In this document: positions 1-7,662 of the stretch, piece after piece
Layout of the letters: each line of letters opens with the position of its first letter
How positions within the stretch are numbered: position 1 is the stretch's first letter
Program-made: the position numbers and the translations under genes
NCBI RefSeq assembly: GCF_937976265.1
Contig: NZ_CALJRX010000290.1
Coordinates: 1 to 8,712 of the forward strand
Length of the DNA: 8,712 bases
Origin: an uncultured Haemophilus sp.
GTDB lineage: Bacteria > Pseudomonadota > Gammaproteobacteria > Enterobacterales > Pasteurellaceae
Reading direction: 5' to 3'
The notes under the pieces: generated by a model
Told to the model about the DNA's origin: nothing
The model's database searches: none
Seen by the model: only the letters and a program-made list of their open reading frames with translations

Positions 1-2
1 TG

Positions 3-596
3 TCAGACGATTTGCTCAGCAAAATTATGATCGAAACCACTGCTGCCTCCGATGCGCGTATGGGCGGGGCTACATTGCCAGCAATGAGTAATTCAGGTTC
101 AGGTAACCAAGGTATTGCTGCCACTATGCCCGTGGTTGTGGTCGCCGATTATTTAAACGTGAGTGAAGAAAAACGTCTCCGCGCCCTCTTCTTATCACAC
201 TTAATGGCCATTTATATCCACAGTAAATTACCCAAACTGTCTGCCCTTTGCGCAGTAACAACCGCATCAATGGGAAGCTGTGCGGGTATCGCCTATTTAC
301 TTACGGGTAAATTCGAAACCGTGAGCATGGGAATTTGCAGCATGATTGGTGACATCAGCGGAATCATCTGCGATGGCGCATCCAATAGCTGTGCAATGAA
401 AGTATCCACCAGCGTGGCTTCCGGTTATAAATCTGTCTTAATGGCAATGGATGATACGCATGTCACGGGCAATGAAGGGATTGTGGAACAGGATCTTGAC
501 CGAACCATTGATAACCTCTGCGCCATTGCCTCTAAGAGCATGCAGCACATCGATCGCCAAGTGATTGAAATTATGGTGAGTAAACCCTGCCCTTAA
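3..596 (+). CDS. cyuA: L-cysteine desulfidase family protein (CyuA/YhaM, UPF0597), 3' part
   Basis: The reading frame is open from the first bases of the window, so the start lies upstream. The 197 residues seen are about the C-terminal half of a family whose members are usually about 430 residues. The family resembles the serine dehydratase alpha chain and breaks L-cysteine down to pyruvate, ammonia and sulfide with a 4Fe-4S cluster in the cytoplasm. Seen here are the SGSGNQG motif (codons 92-112), a GSCAG cysteine (279-281), and two cysteines seven residues apart in ICDGASNSC (369-371 and 390-392). The last three are the likely cluster ligands. An in-frame TTG at 12 is not a start, because the conserved sequence continues upstream of it. 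A hairpin terminator follows 19 bases after the stop. The next genes also handle sulfur. The substrate is inferred from the family; some members are only annotated UPF0597. Confidence 0.82.
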   Translation, partial: SDDLLSKIMIETTAASDARMGGATLPAMSNSGSGNQGIAATMPVVVVADYLNVSEEKRLRALFLSHLMAIYIHSKLPKLSALCAVTTASMGSCAGIAYLLTGKFETVSMGICSMIGDISGIICDGASNSCAMKVSTSVASGYKSVLMAMDDTHVTGNEGIVEQDLDRTIDNLCAIASKSMQHIDRQVIEIMVSKPCP

Positions 597-615
597 TATC
601 GTAATAACTTGCGAT

Positions 616-661
616 AAAGTGCGCTCAGAAAAACACACAAATTTCTGACCGCACTTTTTTT
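616..661 (+). terminator. Rho-independent terminator made of an inverted uptake-sequence pair
   Basis: Arms 616-631 and 642-657 are 16 bases each and pair at 15 positions, with a 10-base loop and a T run at 655-661. The right arm holds a perfect uptake signal on the minus strand (ACCGCACTT, 648-656). The left arm holds an 8-of-9 copy (AAGTGCGCT, 617-625). It should end the cyuA-like transcript. Inverted uptake-sequence pairs used as terminators are well known in Haemophilus. Confidence 0.85.
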
Positions 662-695
662 ATATCAAAAAAACATATTTTCTAGCCAAAAGTTA

Positions 696-724
696 TTGGC
701 GTCACCTTCTTATTTTTTTAGAAA
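696..724 (+). promoter_or_regulatory. Candidate sigma-70 promoter for the tsuA-like gene
   Basis: TTGGCG (696-701, 4 of 6 to the consensus -35) and TAGAAA (719-724, 4 of 6 to the consensus -10) are separated by 17 bases. This would start transcription near 731, about 30 bases before the ATG at 763. The match is moderate and rests on inspection only. Confidence 0.35.
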
Positions 725-748
725 ATACCGACCTACTTAGTTCTAAAA
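716..748 (+). promoter_or_regulatory. Inverted repeat overlapping the candidate -10, possible operator or leader hairpin
   Basis: TTTTAGAA (716-723) and TTCTAAAA (741-748) are perfect 8-base inverted copies with a 17-base spacer. The left arm covers most of the candidate -10 and the right arm ends just before the AAGGA ribosome binding site at 752-756. Such a position suits a repressor site. The AT-rich arms could also arise by chance. Confidence 0.3.
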
Positions 749-762
749 GAGAAGGAATATTT

Positions 763-1806
763 ATGCTTTTAACCGGATTACTTTGCGGAATTTTACTCGG
801 ATTTGTGATGCAGCGTGGGCGCTTTTGTATTACTGGCGCATTTCGCGATATGTATGTCACCAAAAATAACAAAATGTTTGTAGCCCTTCTATTGGCGATT
901 ACCGTGCAATCCATCGGTTTCTTTCTCTTAAAAGAAATCGGTGTATTAAATGTCGATCCGGCTGAAAATTTTGCCTTTTTAGCGGTGATTATCGGTGCCT
1001 TTGTGTTTGGTATCGGCATTGTTCTTGCTGGCGGTTGTGCGACAGGCACGTGGTACCGTGCTGCGGAAGGCTTAGTCGGCAGTTGGGTTGCGTTATTCAC
1101 TTATATGTTGTTAAGTGCCATCATGCGTACTGGCCCATTAGGCGAATTCAATAAAACTTTACGCAGTATCAATATTGAACAACGCAACATTTACGATACA
1201 TTCGGTATCTCACCTTGGTGGTTAGTCGCATTATTAACTTTAGTGACAGCTTTCTATGTATACAAACATCTCAGCAAACCAAGCGTAAAAGTCGCGGCAT
1301 TAAAACCGAAGAAAACGGGGCTTGCTCATTTATTATTTGAAAAACGCTGGCACCCATTTTTCTCTGCCGTATTAATCGGATTAATCGCACTTGCCGCTTG
1401 GCCACTCAGTGTCGCTACGGGTCGTGAGTTTGGACTTGGGATCACTGGTCCATCAGCTAATATCATGCAATTCCTTGTTACTGGCGACGGTAAATTTATT
1501 AACTGGGGCGTATTCTTAGTCTTAGGGATTTTTATTGGGTCATTCATCGGCGCAAAAGCAAGCAATGAATTTCGTGTCCGTGTACCGGATGCCACCACGA
1601 TTCTACGCAGCGGACTCGGCGGTATTCTCATGGGCATTGGCGCAACCCTTGCGGGTGGCTGTTCTATCGGTAATGGCTTAGTCGAAACCGCCTTTTTCTC
1701 TTGGCAAGGTTGGGTCTCATTGCCATTGATGATTCTCGGCACTTGGGTGGCCGCCTACTTCACCATTATCCGTCCACAACGTTTAAAATTAGCAAAAGCA
1801 TCATAA
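763..1806 (+). CDS. tsuA: YeeE/YedE-family sulfur-compound permease (TsuA-like thiosulfate transporter)
   Basis: A 347-residue inner-membrane protein with about nine hydrophobic segments (roughly residues 1-16, 39-56, 70-91, 105-120, 149-167, 199-215, 247-264, 283-300 and 311-336). Three conserved cysteines stand in the expected family motifs: C22 in RGRFC, C92 in LAGGCATGT and C300 in LAGGCSIGNG. In characterised TsuA proteins such cysteines line the path and pass thiosulfate along by transient S-S contacts. The repeated LAGGC element reflects the internal two-half symmetry of the fold. The ATG at 763 has AAGGA at 752-756, six bases upstream. The TusA-like gene follows after nine bases, the usual YeeE-YeeD pairing. 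A close alternative is a selenium-associated YedE transporter, since YedE/YedF pairs look alike. The transported compound is inferred, not shown. Confidence 0.85.
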   Translation: MLLTGLLCGILLGFVMQRGRFCITGAFRDMYVTKNNKMFVALLLAITVQSIGFFLLKEIGVLNVDPAENFAFLAVIIGAFVFGIGIVLAGGCATGTWYRAAEGLVGSWVALFTYMLLSAIMRTGPLGEFNKTLRSINIEQRNIYDTFGISPWWLVALLTLVTAFYVYKHLSKPSVKVAALKPKKTGLAHLLFEKRWHPFFSAVLIGLIALAAWPLSVATGREFGLGITGPSANIMQFLVTGDGKFINWGVFLVLGIFIGSFIGAKASNEFRVRVPDATTILRSGLGGILMGIGATLAGGCSIGNGLVETAFFSWQGWVSLPLMILGTWVAAYFTIIRPQRLKLAKAS

Positions 1807-1815
1807 GGAGTTTAT

Positions 1816-2037
1816 ATGATCGTTAAATTACCAACACTCGGCCTTGTTTGCCCTTTTCCTCTCGTTGAAGCCAAGGAAGCAATGGCTAAGTTAAATAAAG
1901 GCGATGGCCTAGAAATTGAATTCGACTGCACACAAGCCACTGAAGCCATTCCCGCTTGGGCGGCTGAAGAAGGCTATGAAGTCACAAACTTCGAACAAAT
2001 TGATGATGCCAAATGGTCAATTACGGTGATTAAATAA
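1816..2037 (+). CDS. tsuB: TusA/YeeD-family sulfur carrier protein (TsuB-like)
   Basis: A 73-residue soluble protein of the TusA/SirA fold, close to the usual family length. The key motif is LGLVCPFPLVEAK with the CPxP cysteine at C12, which carries a persulfide or accepts sulfur in this family. A second cysteine, C38, is in the EFDCTQA strand. The ribosome binding site AAGGAG (1805-1810) overlaps the stop codon of the upstream permease gene and lies five bases before the ATG, so the two genes are almost certainly one transcript and translated together. In TsuAB systems the carrier works with the permease, taking up the sulfane sulfur of thiosulfate at the membrane. A YedF-like role in selenium metabolism cannot be excluded. 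A strong terminator begins three bases after the stop. Confidence 0.85.
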   Translation: MIVKLPTLGLVCPFPLVEAKEAMAKLNKGDGLEIEFDCTQATEAIPAWAAEEGYEVTNFEQIDDAKWSITVIK

Positions 2038-2040
2038 TAA

Positions 2041-2084
2041 AAAAGTGCGGCCAGAAAAATATATCAATTTCTGACCGCACTTTT
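2041..2084. terminator. Bidirectional terminator between convergent tsuB-like and yhcH genes
   Basis: Arms 2041-2057 and 2068-2084 (17 bases each) pair at 16 positions around a 10-base loop. On the plus strand the stem ends in a run of T. On the minus strand it runs into a T-rich stretch (complement of 2030-2045), so it can serve both genes. The right arm holds a perfect minus-strand uptake signal (2074-2082) and the left arm an 8-of-9 copy (AAGTGCGGC, 2043-2051). Confidence 0.85.
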
Positions 2085-2104
2085 GCTTTAATGAATCGAA
2101 ATAA

Positions 2105-2581
<477 letters not shown>

Positions 2582-2634
2582 TTACGTATGTATTTGTATG
2601 AGAATATGATAACAAGTTGCTTATATTAAATAAA

Positions 2635-2664
2635 GTTACCAATAAATTTAAAACTCTGTATAAT
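2635..2664 (+). promoter_or_regulatory. pnp promoter
   Basis: A perfect -10 hexamer TATAAT lies at 2659-2664, with a weak -35 (GTTACC, 2635-2640, 3 of 6) 18 bases upstream. Transcription would begin near 2670-2672, which is where the 5' arm of the long leader hairpin begins. This agreement strengthens the call. Confidence 0.6.
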
Positions 2665-2669
2665 AAGCG

Positions 2670-2782
2670 AGCTTTATTTTCTGCATTAGCGTGCGGCTAT
2701 CAAAAGAGATTTTTAAACGCCCAAAGTGCGGTCATTTTTTCGAGAGATTTCTTTTGCTAGTCGCAATCTGGAAAATAAAGCT
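2670..2782 (+). promoter_or_regulatory. Long hairpin in the pnp mRNA leader (probable RNase III processing and autoregulation site)
   Basis: The leader RNA folds into one long imperfect stem. The outer part is a perfect 12-base pair stem, 2670-2681 with 2771-2782. Interrupted pairs follow (2685-2687 with 2765-2767, 2689-2691 with 2762-2764, 2697-2699 with 2758-2760). The inner part is 14 consecutive pairs including G-U, 2701-2714 with 2743-2756. The loop (2715-2742) carries a perfect uptake signal. In E. coli a double-stranded pnp leader is cut by RNase III and then used by PNPase to repress its own synthesis. The same role here is inferred from structure and position. Confidence 0.65.
2724..2732 (+). 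repeat. DNA uptake signal sequence, perfect 9-mer
   Basis: AAGTGCGGT followed by TCATTTTTT, which fits the extended uptake consensus with its AT-rich tract. It lies in the loop of the pnp leader hairpin. Confidence 0.9.
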
Positions 2783-2814
2783 TTGTTTTAAATATTATTT
2801 TGAAGGAAAACATT

Positions 2815-4953
2815 GTGAATCCAATTGTTAAACAATTTAAATACGGTCAACATACCGTTACTCTAGAAACCGGCGCGATTGCACGTCAAGCAACTGCTGC
2901 GGTCATGGCAAGCATGGACGATACCACGGTATTCGTGACTGTTGTGGCTAAAAAAGATGTGAAAGAAGGTCAAGACTTCTTCCCATTAACCGTAAACTAC
3001 CAAGAGCGTACTTATGCGGCGGGTAAAATCCCGGGTGGTTTCTTCAAACGTGAAGGTCGTCCATCTGAAGGCGAAACTTTAATTGCACGTTTAATCGACC
3101 GTCCAATTCGTCCATTATTCCCAGAAGGTTTCTTCAACGAAATCCAAGTTGTGGCAACTGTAGTTTCTGTAAACCCACAAATCAGCCCAGACTTAGTGGC
3201 AATGATTGGTGCTTCTGCAGCATTAACCTTATCTGGTGTACCTTTCAACGGCCCTATCGGTGCAGCGCGCGTTGGTTTTATCAACAACCAATTCGTATTA
3301 AACCCAACTATGGCTGAACAAAAACAAAGCCGTTTGGACTTAGTGGTTGCAGGTACTGACAAAGCCGTATTAATGGTTGAATCTGAAGCTGACATTTTAA
3401 CTGAAGAACAAATGTTAGCGGCAGTCGTATTCGGTCATCAACAACAACAAGTTGTGATTGAAGCAATCAAAGAATTTGCAAAAGAAGCAGGCAAACCACG
3501 TTGGGATTGGGTTGCGCCACAACCAAACACAGATTTAATCAACAAAGTAAAAGCGATTGCTGAAGCACGTTTAGGCGACGCATACCGCATTACTGAAAAA
3601 CAAGCACGTTACGAACAAATCGATGCGATTAAAGCGGATGTGATTGCACAAATCACAGCAGAAGATGAAGAGATCAGCGAAGGTAAAATCGTGGATATTT
3701 TCACCGCACTTGAAAGCCAAATCGTTCGTGGCCGTATCATTGCAGGTGAACCACGTATTGATGGTCGTACCGTTGATACCGTTCGTGCATTAGACATTTG
3801 CACTGGTGTATTACCACGTACTCACGGTTCTGCCATTTTCACCCGTGGTGAAACGCAAGCATTAGCTGTTGCAACGTTAGGTACTGAACGTGATGCACAA
3901 ATCATTGATGAATTAACAGGTGAACGTCAAGATCACTTCTTATTCCACTACAACTTCCCTCCATACTCTGTAGGTGAAACGGGTATGATCGGCTCACCAA
4001 AACGTCGTGAAATCGGTCACGGTCGTTTAGCAAAACGTGGTGTAGCAGCGGTTATGCCAAGCCTTGCAGAATTCCCGTATGTCGTGCGTGTTGTATCTGA
4101 AATCACTGAATCTAACGGTTCTTCTTCTATGGCATCTGTATGTGGCGCGTCTTTAGCATTAATGGATGCGGGCGTTCCAATCAAAGCGGCTGTTGCAGGT
4201 ATCGCAATGGGCTTAGTGAAAGAAGAAGAGAAATTCGTGGTGCTTTCAGATATCTTAGGTGATGAAGACCACTTAGGTGATATGGACTTTAAAGTGGCGG
4301 GTACACGTGAAGGTGTCACCGCACTTCAAATGGACATCAAAATTGAAGGTATCACCCCTGAAATTATGCAAATTGCATTAAACCAAGCAAAAGGTGCACG
4401 TATGCACATTCTTGGCGTAATGGAACAAGCAATCCCTGCACCTCGTGCAGATATTTCTGACTACGCGCCGCGTATTCACACCATGAAAATTGATCCGAAG
4501 AAAATCAAAGATGTTATCGGTAAAGGTGGTGCAACTATCCGTGCATTAACTGAAGAAACCGGTACGTCTATCGATATCGATGATGATGGTACAGTGAAAA
4601 TCGCCGCAGTAGATAGCAGTGCAGCGAAAAATGTGATGGCTCGTATTGAAGAAATCGTTGCTGAAGTTGAAGCGGGCGCAATTTACAAAGGTAAAGTAAC
4701 TCGCCTTGCTGACTTCGGTGCATTCGTCGCTATCGTTGGAAATAAAGAAGGTTTAGTTCATATTTCTCAAATCGCAGAAGAACGCGTAGAGAAAGTGAGT
4801 GATTATCTTCAAGTAGGTCAAGAAGTGACGGTTAAAGTGGTTGAAATCGATCGCCAAGGTCGTATCCGCTTAACCATGAAAGATCTTGCACCAAAACAAG
4901 AAACTGAAGCAGAATCTGCACCAGCAGAAGACATTTCAGAAGAACAAGAATAA
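2815..4953 (+). CDS. pnp: Polyribonucleotide nucleotidyltransferase (PNPase)
   Basis: A full-length 712-residue PNPase, a cytoplasmic trimer that degrades RNA 3' to 5' with phosphate, releasing nucleoside diphosphates, and can add tails in reverse. The order is RNase PH-like domain 1 (about 1-140, with the [10 protein letters not shown] motif), alpha-helical linker (about 240-320), RNase PH-like domain 2 (about 320-540), KH domain with GKGG at 569-572, and S1 domain (about 620-690), then an acidic tail. The phosphate-binding serines are in SNGSSS (S436-S438). The catalytic aspartates in [11 protein letters not shown] are D485 and D491, matching E. coli D486 and D492. The start is the GTG at 2815, giving MNPIVKQF as in relatives, with AAGGA at 2803-2807. 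The in-frame TTG at 2800 overlaps this site and is not used. Two uptake sequences are embedded in the gene. Confidence 0.98.
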   Translation: MNPIVKQFKYGQHTVTLETGAIARQATAAVMASMDDTTVFVTVVAKKDVKEGQDFFPLTVNYQERTYAAGKIPGGFFKREGRPSEGETLIARLIDRPIRPLFPEGFFNEIQVVATVVSVNPQISPDLVAMIGASAALTLSGVPFNGPIGAARVGFINNQFVLNPTMAEQKQSRLDLVVAGTDKAVLMVESEADILTEEQMLAAVVFGHQQQQVVIEAIKEFAKEAGKPRWDWVAPQPNTDLINKVKAIAEARLGDAYRITEKQARYEQIDAIKADVIAQITAEDEEISEGKIVDIFTALESQIVRGRIIAGEPRIDGRTVDTVRALDICTGVLPRTHGSAIFTRGETQALAVATLGTERDAQIIDELTGERQDHFLFHYNFPPYSVGETGMIGSPKRREIGHGRLAKRGVAAVMPSLAEFPYVVRVVSEITESNGSSSMASVCGASLALMDAGVPIKAAVAGIAMGLVKEEEKFVVLSDILGDEDHLGDMDFKVAGTREGVTALQMDIKIEGITPEIMQIALNQAKGARMHILGVMEQAIPAPRADISDYAPRIHTMKIDPKKIKDVIGKGGATIRALTEETGTSIDIDDDGTVKIAAVDSSAAKNVMARIEEIVAEVEAGAIYKGKVTRLADFGAFVAIVGNKEGLVHISQIAEERVEKVSDYLQVGQEVTVKVVEIDRQGRIRLTMKDLAPKQETEAESAPAEDISEEQE
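3703..3711 (-). repeat. DNA uptake signal sequence inside pnp
   Basis: ACCGCACTT on the plus strand, a perfect core read on the minus strand. The flank GAAAATAT fits the AT-rich part of the extended consensus. It encodes part of the helical linker of PNPase. Confidence 0.85.
4318..4326 (-). repeat. DNA uptake signal sequence inside pnp (core only)
   Basis: ACCGCACTT on the plus strand, a perfect core on the minus strand. The neighbouring bases lack the AT-rich tract, so it may be a weaker uptake site. Confidence 0.75.
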
Positions 4954-4960
4954 TCTCACA

Positions 4961-4992
4961 GGGTGTGTGAATTTAGTTTACACACCCGTTTT
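4961..4992 (+). terminator. Hairpin terminator or attenuator between pnp and nlpI
   Basis: GGGTGTGT (4961-4968) pairs perfectly with ACACACCC (4980-4987), and up to three further weak pairs are possible. It is followed by G and a run of four T. It begins seven bases after the pnp stop. The short T run suggests partial termination, letting some transcripts continue into nlpI, which has no clear promoter of its own. It may also protect the pnp 3' end. Confidence 0.65.
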
Positions 4993-5017
4993 GATTATCA
5001 AACTAACTTATAAAACA

Positions 5018-5959
5018 ATGCAGTATTTTCGGTTATTCCGTTTTCTAGTTTCGTTGGCTAGCCTAAGTGTGATTTTATTTATTTCCGGTTGTGTGCAATC
5101 GGGAAACGTGTTTATCGCACCAAATAAAGTCGTGCTAGCGGATCAAACGCCGAATACGCACTTCGAACAAGAAGTGATGATTACCCGAATCGGGCAGGTT
5201 TTATTAGTTGGAAAAATGAGTAATGAAGAACGGGCGACGCTTCACTTTGAACGTGGCGTATTATACGATTCCCTCGGTTTATGGGGCCTCGCACGTTATG
5301 ACTTTACACAAGCCCTCGCGTTACAGCCAAAGATGGCTTCCGTTTACAATTATTTAGGGCTTTACTTACTGCTTGAAGAAGATTACGACAGTGCATTAGA
5401 AACCTTTAATGCGGTGTTTGAATTGGACCCAAGTTATGACTATACCCATCTTAATCGTGGTTTAAATTTTTATTACGTCGAACGCTATAATCTTGCTGAA
5501 GACGATTTTATGAAGTTTTATGAAGCCGATACCAAAGATCCCTATCGCGTACTCTGGCTCTATTTGAACGAACAAAAATTAAAACCACAAGAAGCCCATG
5601 CCAACCTTGTTGAACGAGCTAAAGGGCTATCTAAGGACGTCTGGGGAACAAATATCGTTCAATACTATTTAGGTAATATTTCCGTGAGTGACTTGCAAGA
5701 ACGGGCAACCAAATTTGCAGAAAACTCACAACAATATGCAGAAATATTAACCGAAACCTACTTTTATCTAGCAAAACAAAAACTCAATTTGGGGCAAATT
5801 GATGAAGCAGCGTCTTTATTCAAACTTGCTATTGCGAATCAGGTGTATAACTTTGTTGAGTATCGTTTTGCCGTGTTAGAGCTGATGAAATTGAAACCGG
5901 CTCAAACTGAAGACGAAAAAGAAGAAAAAAGTGCGGTCACAAAAACAGCTGTTTTTTAG
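5018..5959 (+). CDS. nlpI: Outer-membrane TPR lipoprotein NlpI
   Basis: A 313-residue lipoprotein precursor. A basic start (MQYFRLFRF) and hydrophobic segment lead to the lipobox ISGC, with lipid-modified C25. Residue 26 is Val, not Asp, which favours the outer membrane. TPR-like repeats follow at about 73-105, 107-140 and 141-173, with more helical repeats to the C-terminus. In E. coli NlpI is an adaptor that brings the protease Prc to the peptidoglycan hydrolase MepS and gathers other endopeptidases; the same role is inferred here. The ATG at 5018 is chosen because it gives a normal signal peptide. The frame is open upstream, but the extension would overlap pnp and bury the signal. No good Shine-Dalgarno sequence precedes the ATG, so translation may be weak. 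The last codons contain an uptake sequence, giving the tail KSAVTKTAVF. Confidence 0.93.
   Translation: MQYFRLFRFLVSLASLSVILFISGCVQSGNVFIAPNKVVLADQTPNTHFEQEVMITRIGQVLLVGKMSNEERATLHFERGVLYDSLGLWGLARYDFTQALALQPKMASVYNYLGLYLLLEEDYDSALETFNAVFELDPSYDYTHLNRGLNFYYVERYNLAEDDFMKFYEADTKDPYRVLWLYLNEQKLKPQEAHANLVERAKGLSKDVWGTNIVQYYLGNISVSDLQERATKFAENSQQYAEILTETYFYLAKQKLNLGQIDEAASLFKLAIANQVYNFVEYRFAVLELMKLKPAQTEDEKEEKSAVTKTAVF
5929..5937 (+). repeat. DNA uptake signal sequence in the last codons of nlpI
   Basis: A perfect AAGTGCGGT core followed by TCA and A-rich sequence. It is read as part of the NlpI C-terminal tail and directly precedes a perfect 16-base palindrome (5941-5956). Confidence 0.88.
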
Positions 5960-6034
5960 ACTTGCCTCTTTCTTGTGTAACAAATAAACCTGAAAGCGAA
6001 ATTGAGCTTTCCTTACTTATATTCGAGCATTTTA

Positions 6035-6929
6035 ATGACAGACAAAATCACTTTTAATGATTTAGGCTTGCCTGAATTCATTCTAAAAGCCGTTTCTGAC
6101 CTTGGTTTTGAAACACCTTCGCCAATCCAACAAGCTTGTATTCCTGCTCTTCTAGAAGGCAGAGACGTACTTGGTATGGCACAAACCGGTAGTGGTAAAA
6201 CTGCCGCATTCTCTTTACCTATTTTGGCTAAAATTGATCCCGCCGCAAAACATCCACAATTATTGGTGATGGCACCAACACGTGAACTTGCCATTCAAGT
6301 TGCCGATGCTTGCGAACACTTCATGAAATATGCCAAAGGCATCAACATCGTGACCCTTTATGGTGGTCAACGTTATGACATCCAATTACGTGCATTAAAA
6401 CAAGGTGCACAAGTTGTTGTGGGTACACCGGGTCGTATTTTGGATCACATCCGTCGCAATACATTAAATCTTTCTGAGTTAAGAGCGATTGTGCTTGATG
6501 AAGCCGATGAAATGTTGCGTATGGGCTTTATTGATGATGTTGAAACCGTCATGGCTGAATTACCGGAAGAGCACCAAACTGCGCTTTTCTCTGCAACCAT
6601 GCCTGAGCCAATTCGTCGTATCACAAAACGCTTCATGAACAATCCGCAAGAAGTGAAAATCAAAGTAAATAACGATAATGCGCCTGATATTGAGCAAAAC
6701 TGTTGGTATGTTCAAGGTTTCCGTAAAAATGAGGCATTATTACGCTTCTTAGAAGTGGAAGAGTTTGATGCAGCCATCATTTTTACCCGTACTAAAACAG
6801 GCACACTTGATGTGACTGAATTATTAGAAAAACACGGTTTCCGTGCTGCAGCCTTAAACGGTGATATGACTCAGCAATTACGTGAGCAAACCTTAGATCG
6901 TTTACGTAATGGCAGCCTCGATATCGTCG
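6035..6929 (+). CDS. deaD: DEAD-box RNA helicase DeaD/CsdA, N-terminal half, cut off by the join
   Basis: The first 298 residues of a cold-shock DEAD-box helicase that unwinds RNA duplexes, helps ribosome assembly and can work with RNA-decay enzymes. Seen are the Q motif (about 7-35, FNDLGLPEF to PSPIQQ), Walker A AQTGSGKT (49-56), [12 protein letters not shown], the DEAD box (155-158), SAT (186-188) and the start of the second RecA domain with AIIFTRTK. The sequence is normal to LDIV, where relatives continue VATDVAARG. Here it turns into [10 protein letters not shown] and stops at 6961, so motifs V and VI, the C-terminal extension and the RNA-binding domain are missing. As it stands this could not be a working helicase. 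The true start is ATG 6035, giving MTDKITF, with only a weak GAG at 6025-6027. The in-frame TTG at 6002 is rejected. It lies 75 bases after nlpI. Confidence 0.95.
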
Positions 6930-6930
6930 G
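6929..6930. other. Junction between Pasteurellaceae DNA and unrelated DNA (probable chimera)
   Basis: The deaD reading matches its family through codon GTC at 6926-6928 and possibly the G at 6929. On the other strand the dehydrogenase reading matches its family back to the Phe codon at 6932-6930. Two opposed genes are therefore broken at the same base, with one or two bases of possible overlap. There is no insertion sequence, target duplication, tRNA or integrase gene nearby. Uptake sequences and Haemophilus codon use stop here. Confidence 0.9.
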
Positions 6931-7604
6931 AATGCCTCAGCCACAGCTTCCTTCATGCTGACTTTAGAAGTGTTGGCTGTATGTGTGATACCGCATTTTT
7001 TAGCAAGTTCAAGTCTGAAGTCCGAAAGGTCGGTAATAAGAACAGACTTTGCACCCTCTGCTATAGCTGCCTGTGCAGTCAGATTACCTATAGTTCCGGC
7101 ACCCATAACAACTACATTTGCACCTTTTATATTTCCCGGGATCCTTACAGCATGTACACCTACCGCAGCAGGCTCAACGGTTGTGGCAAGCTGTGCATCA
7201 AGCTCTGAAGGTATGGTCTTTACAAGTTCTGCGGGCACTGTAAAATACTCACATGCGGCACCCGGAGTCTGGCAGCCTATTACTTTTATAGTATCGCAGA
7301 TATTATAACGTCCCTCTTTACAAGGAACGCAATGCTTACAGAAGATCTGAGGCATCATAGTCATAAGATCGCCGACTTTTAAGTTCTTAACGTCCGATCC
7401 GAGTTCAACTATCTCACCGGACATCTCATGTCCGAGTCTTATGGGAAATGACATGAACGGATGCTTGCCGTGGAAAGCATGTATATCTGAACCGCATATG
7501 CCTACATTCTTAACCTTTACCAAGACCTCATTGGCAGCAGGGCTAGGTTTGTCGGTTTCACTAAATTCAATTGTCTGTAGTTTGGTTAAAATCGCTTGTT
7601 TCAT
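6930..7604 (-). CDS. Zinc-dependent medium-chain alcohol/polyol dehydrogenase, C-terminus lost at the join
   Basis: The first 225 residues of an MDR-family dehydrogenase normally about 340 long. It would oxidise a secondary alcohol or polyol (sorbitol, threonine or similar) with NAD+ in the cytoplasm. Catalytic zinc ligands are C37 in GICGSD and H59-E60 in the GHE motif. The structural zinc site is C89, C92, C95 and C103. The Rossmann motif is GAGTIG (168-173). D192 at the end of the second strand favours NAD over NADP. The family sequence ends at AEAF; the 45 residues the open frame adds are antisense deaD and not real. The ATG at 7604 has AGGAG at 7615-7611, six bases upstream. It lies 58 bases downstream of the sugar kinase on the same strand, so the two are probably co-transcribed. 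The substrate is not decided by the sequence. Confidence 0.9.
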
Positions 7605-7662
7605 ATCTTTCTCCTTTAAAAATAATTAATCAAAGTTTTTATAAGCTCAAAAATTTACAACA

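Noticed and set aside
702..1742. Minus-strand open frames opposite the sulfur permease
   Set aside because: They are shadows of a clear membrane-protein gene with conserved cysteine motifs.
2800..2814. TTG start for pnp
   Set aside because: The TTG overlaps the ribosome binding site, and GTG 2815 gives the conserved MNPIVKQF start.
4886..5017. Longer NlpI with 44 extra N-terminal residues
   Set aside because: It would overlap pnp and place a charged stretch before the lipoprotein signal peptide.
5941..5956. Palindrome at the nlpI end as a terminator
   Set aside because: The stem is only about six AT-rich pairs around a 4-base loop and is inside the coding sequence; too weak to call.
5992..6011. 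GAAAGC/GCTTTC hairpin between nlpI and deaD as a terminator
   Set aside because: Six pairs only, with no T run after it. It may be a minor leader structure.
6792..6929. Extension of the dehydrogenase frame to 6792
   Set aside because: These 46 codons (45 residues and the stop) are the antisense of deaD and do not resemble a dehydrogenase C-terminus.
6930..6961. Novel 10-residue DeaD tail ending at 6961
   Set aside because: It is the antisense of the dehydrogenase gene read past the join, not an evolved end.
6955..7308. Plus-strand open frames in the right segment, including 6909-7208
   Set aside because: They run opposite a well-supported dehydrogenase gene and show no family features or ribosome binding site.
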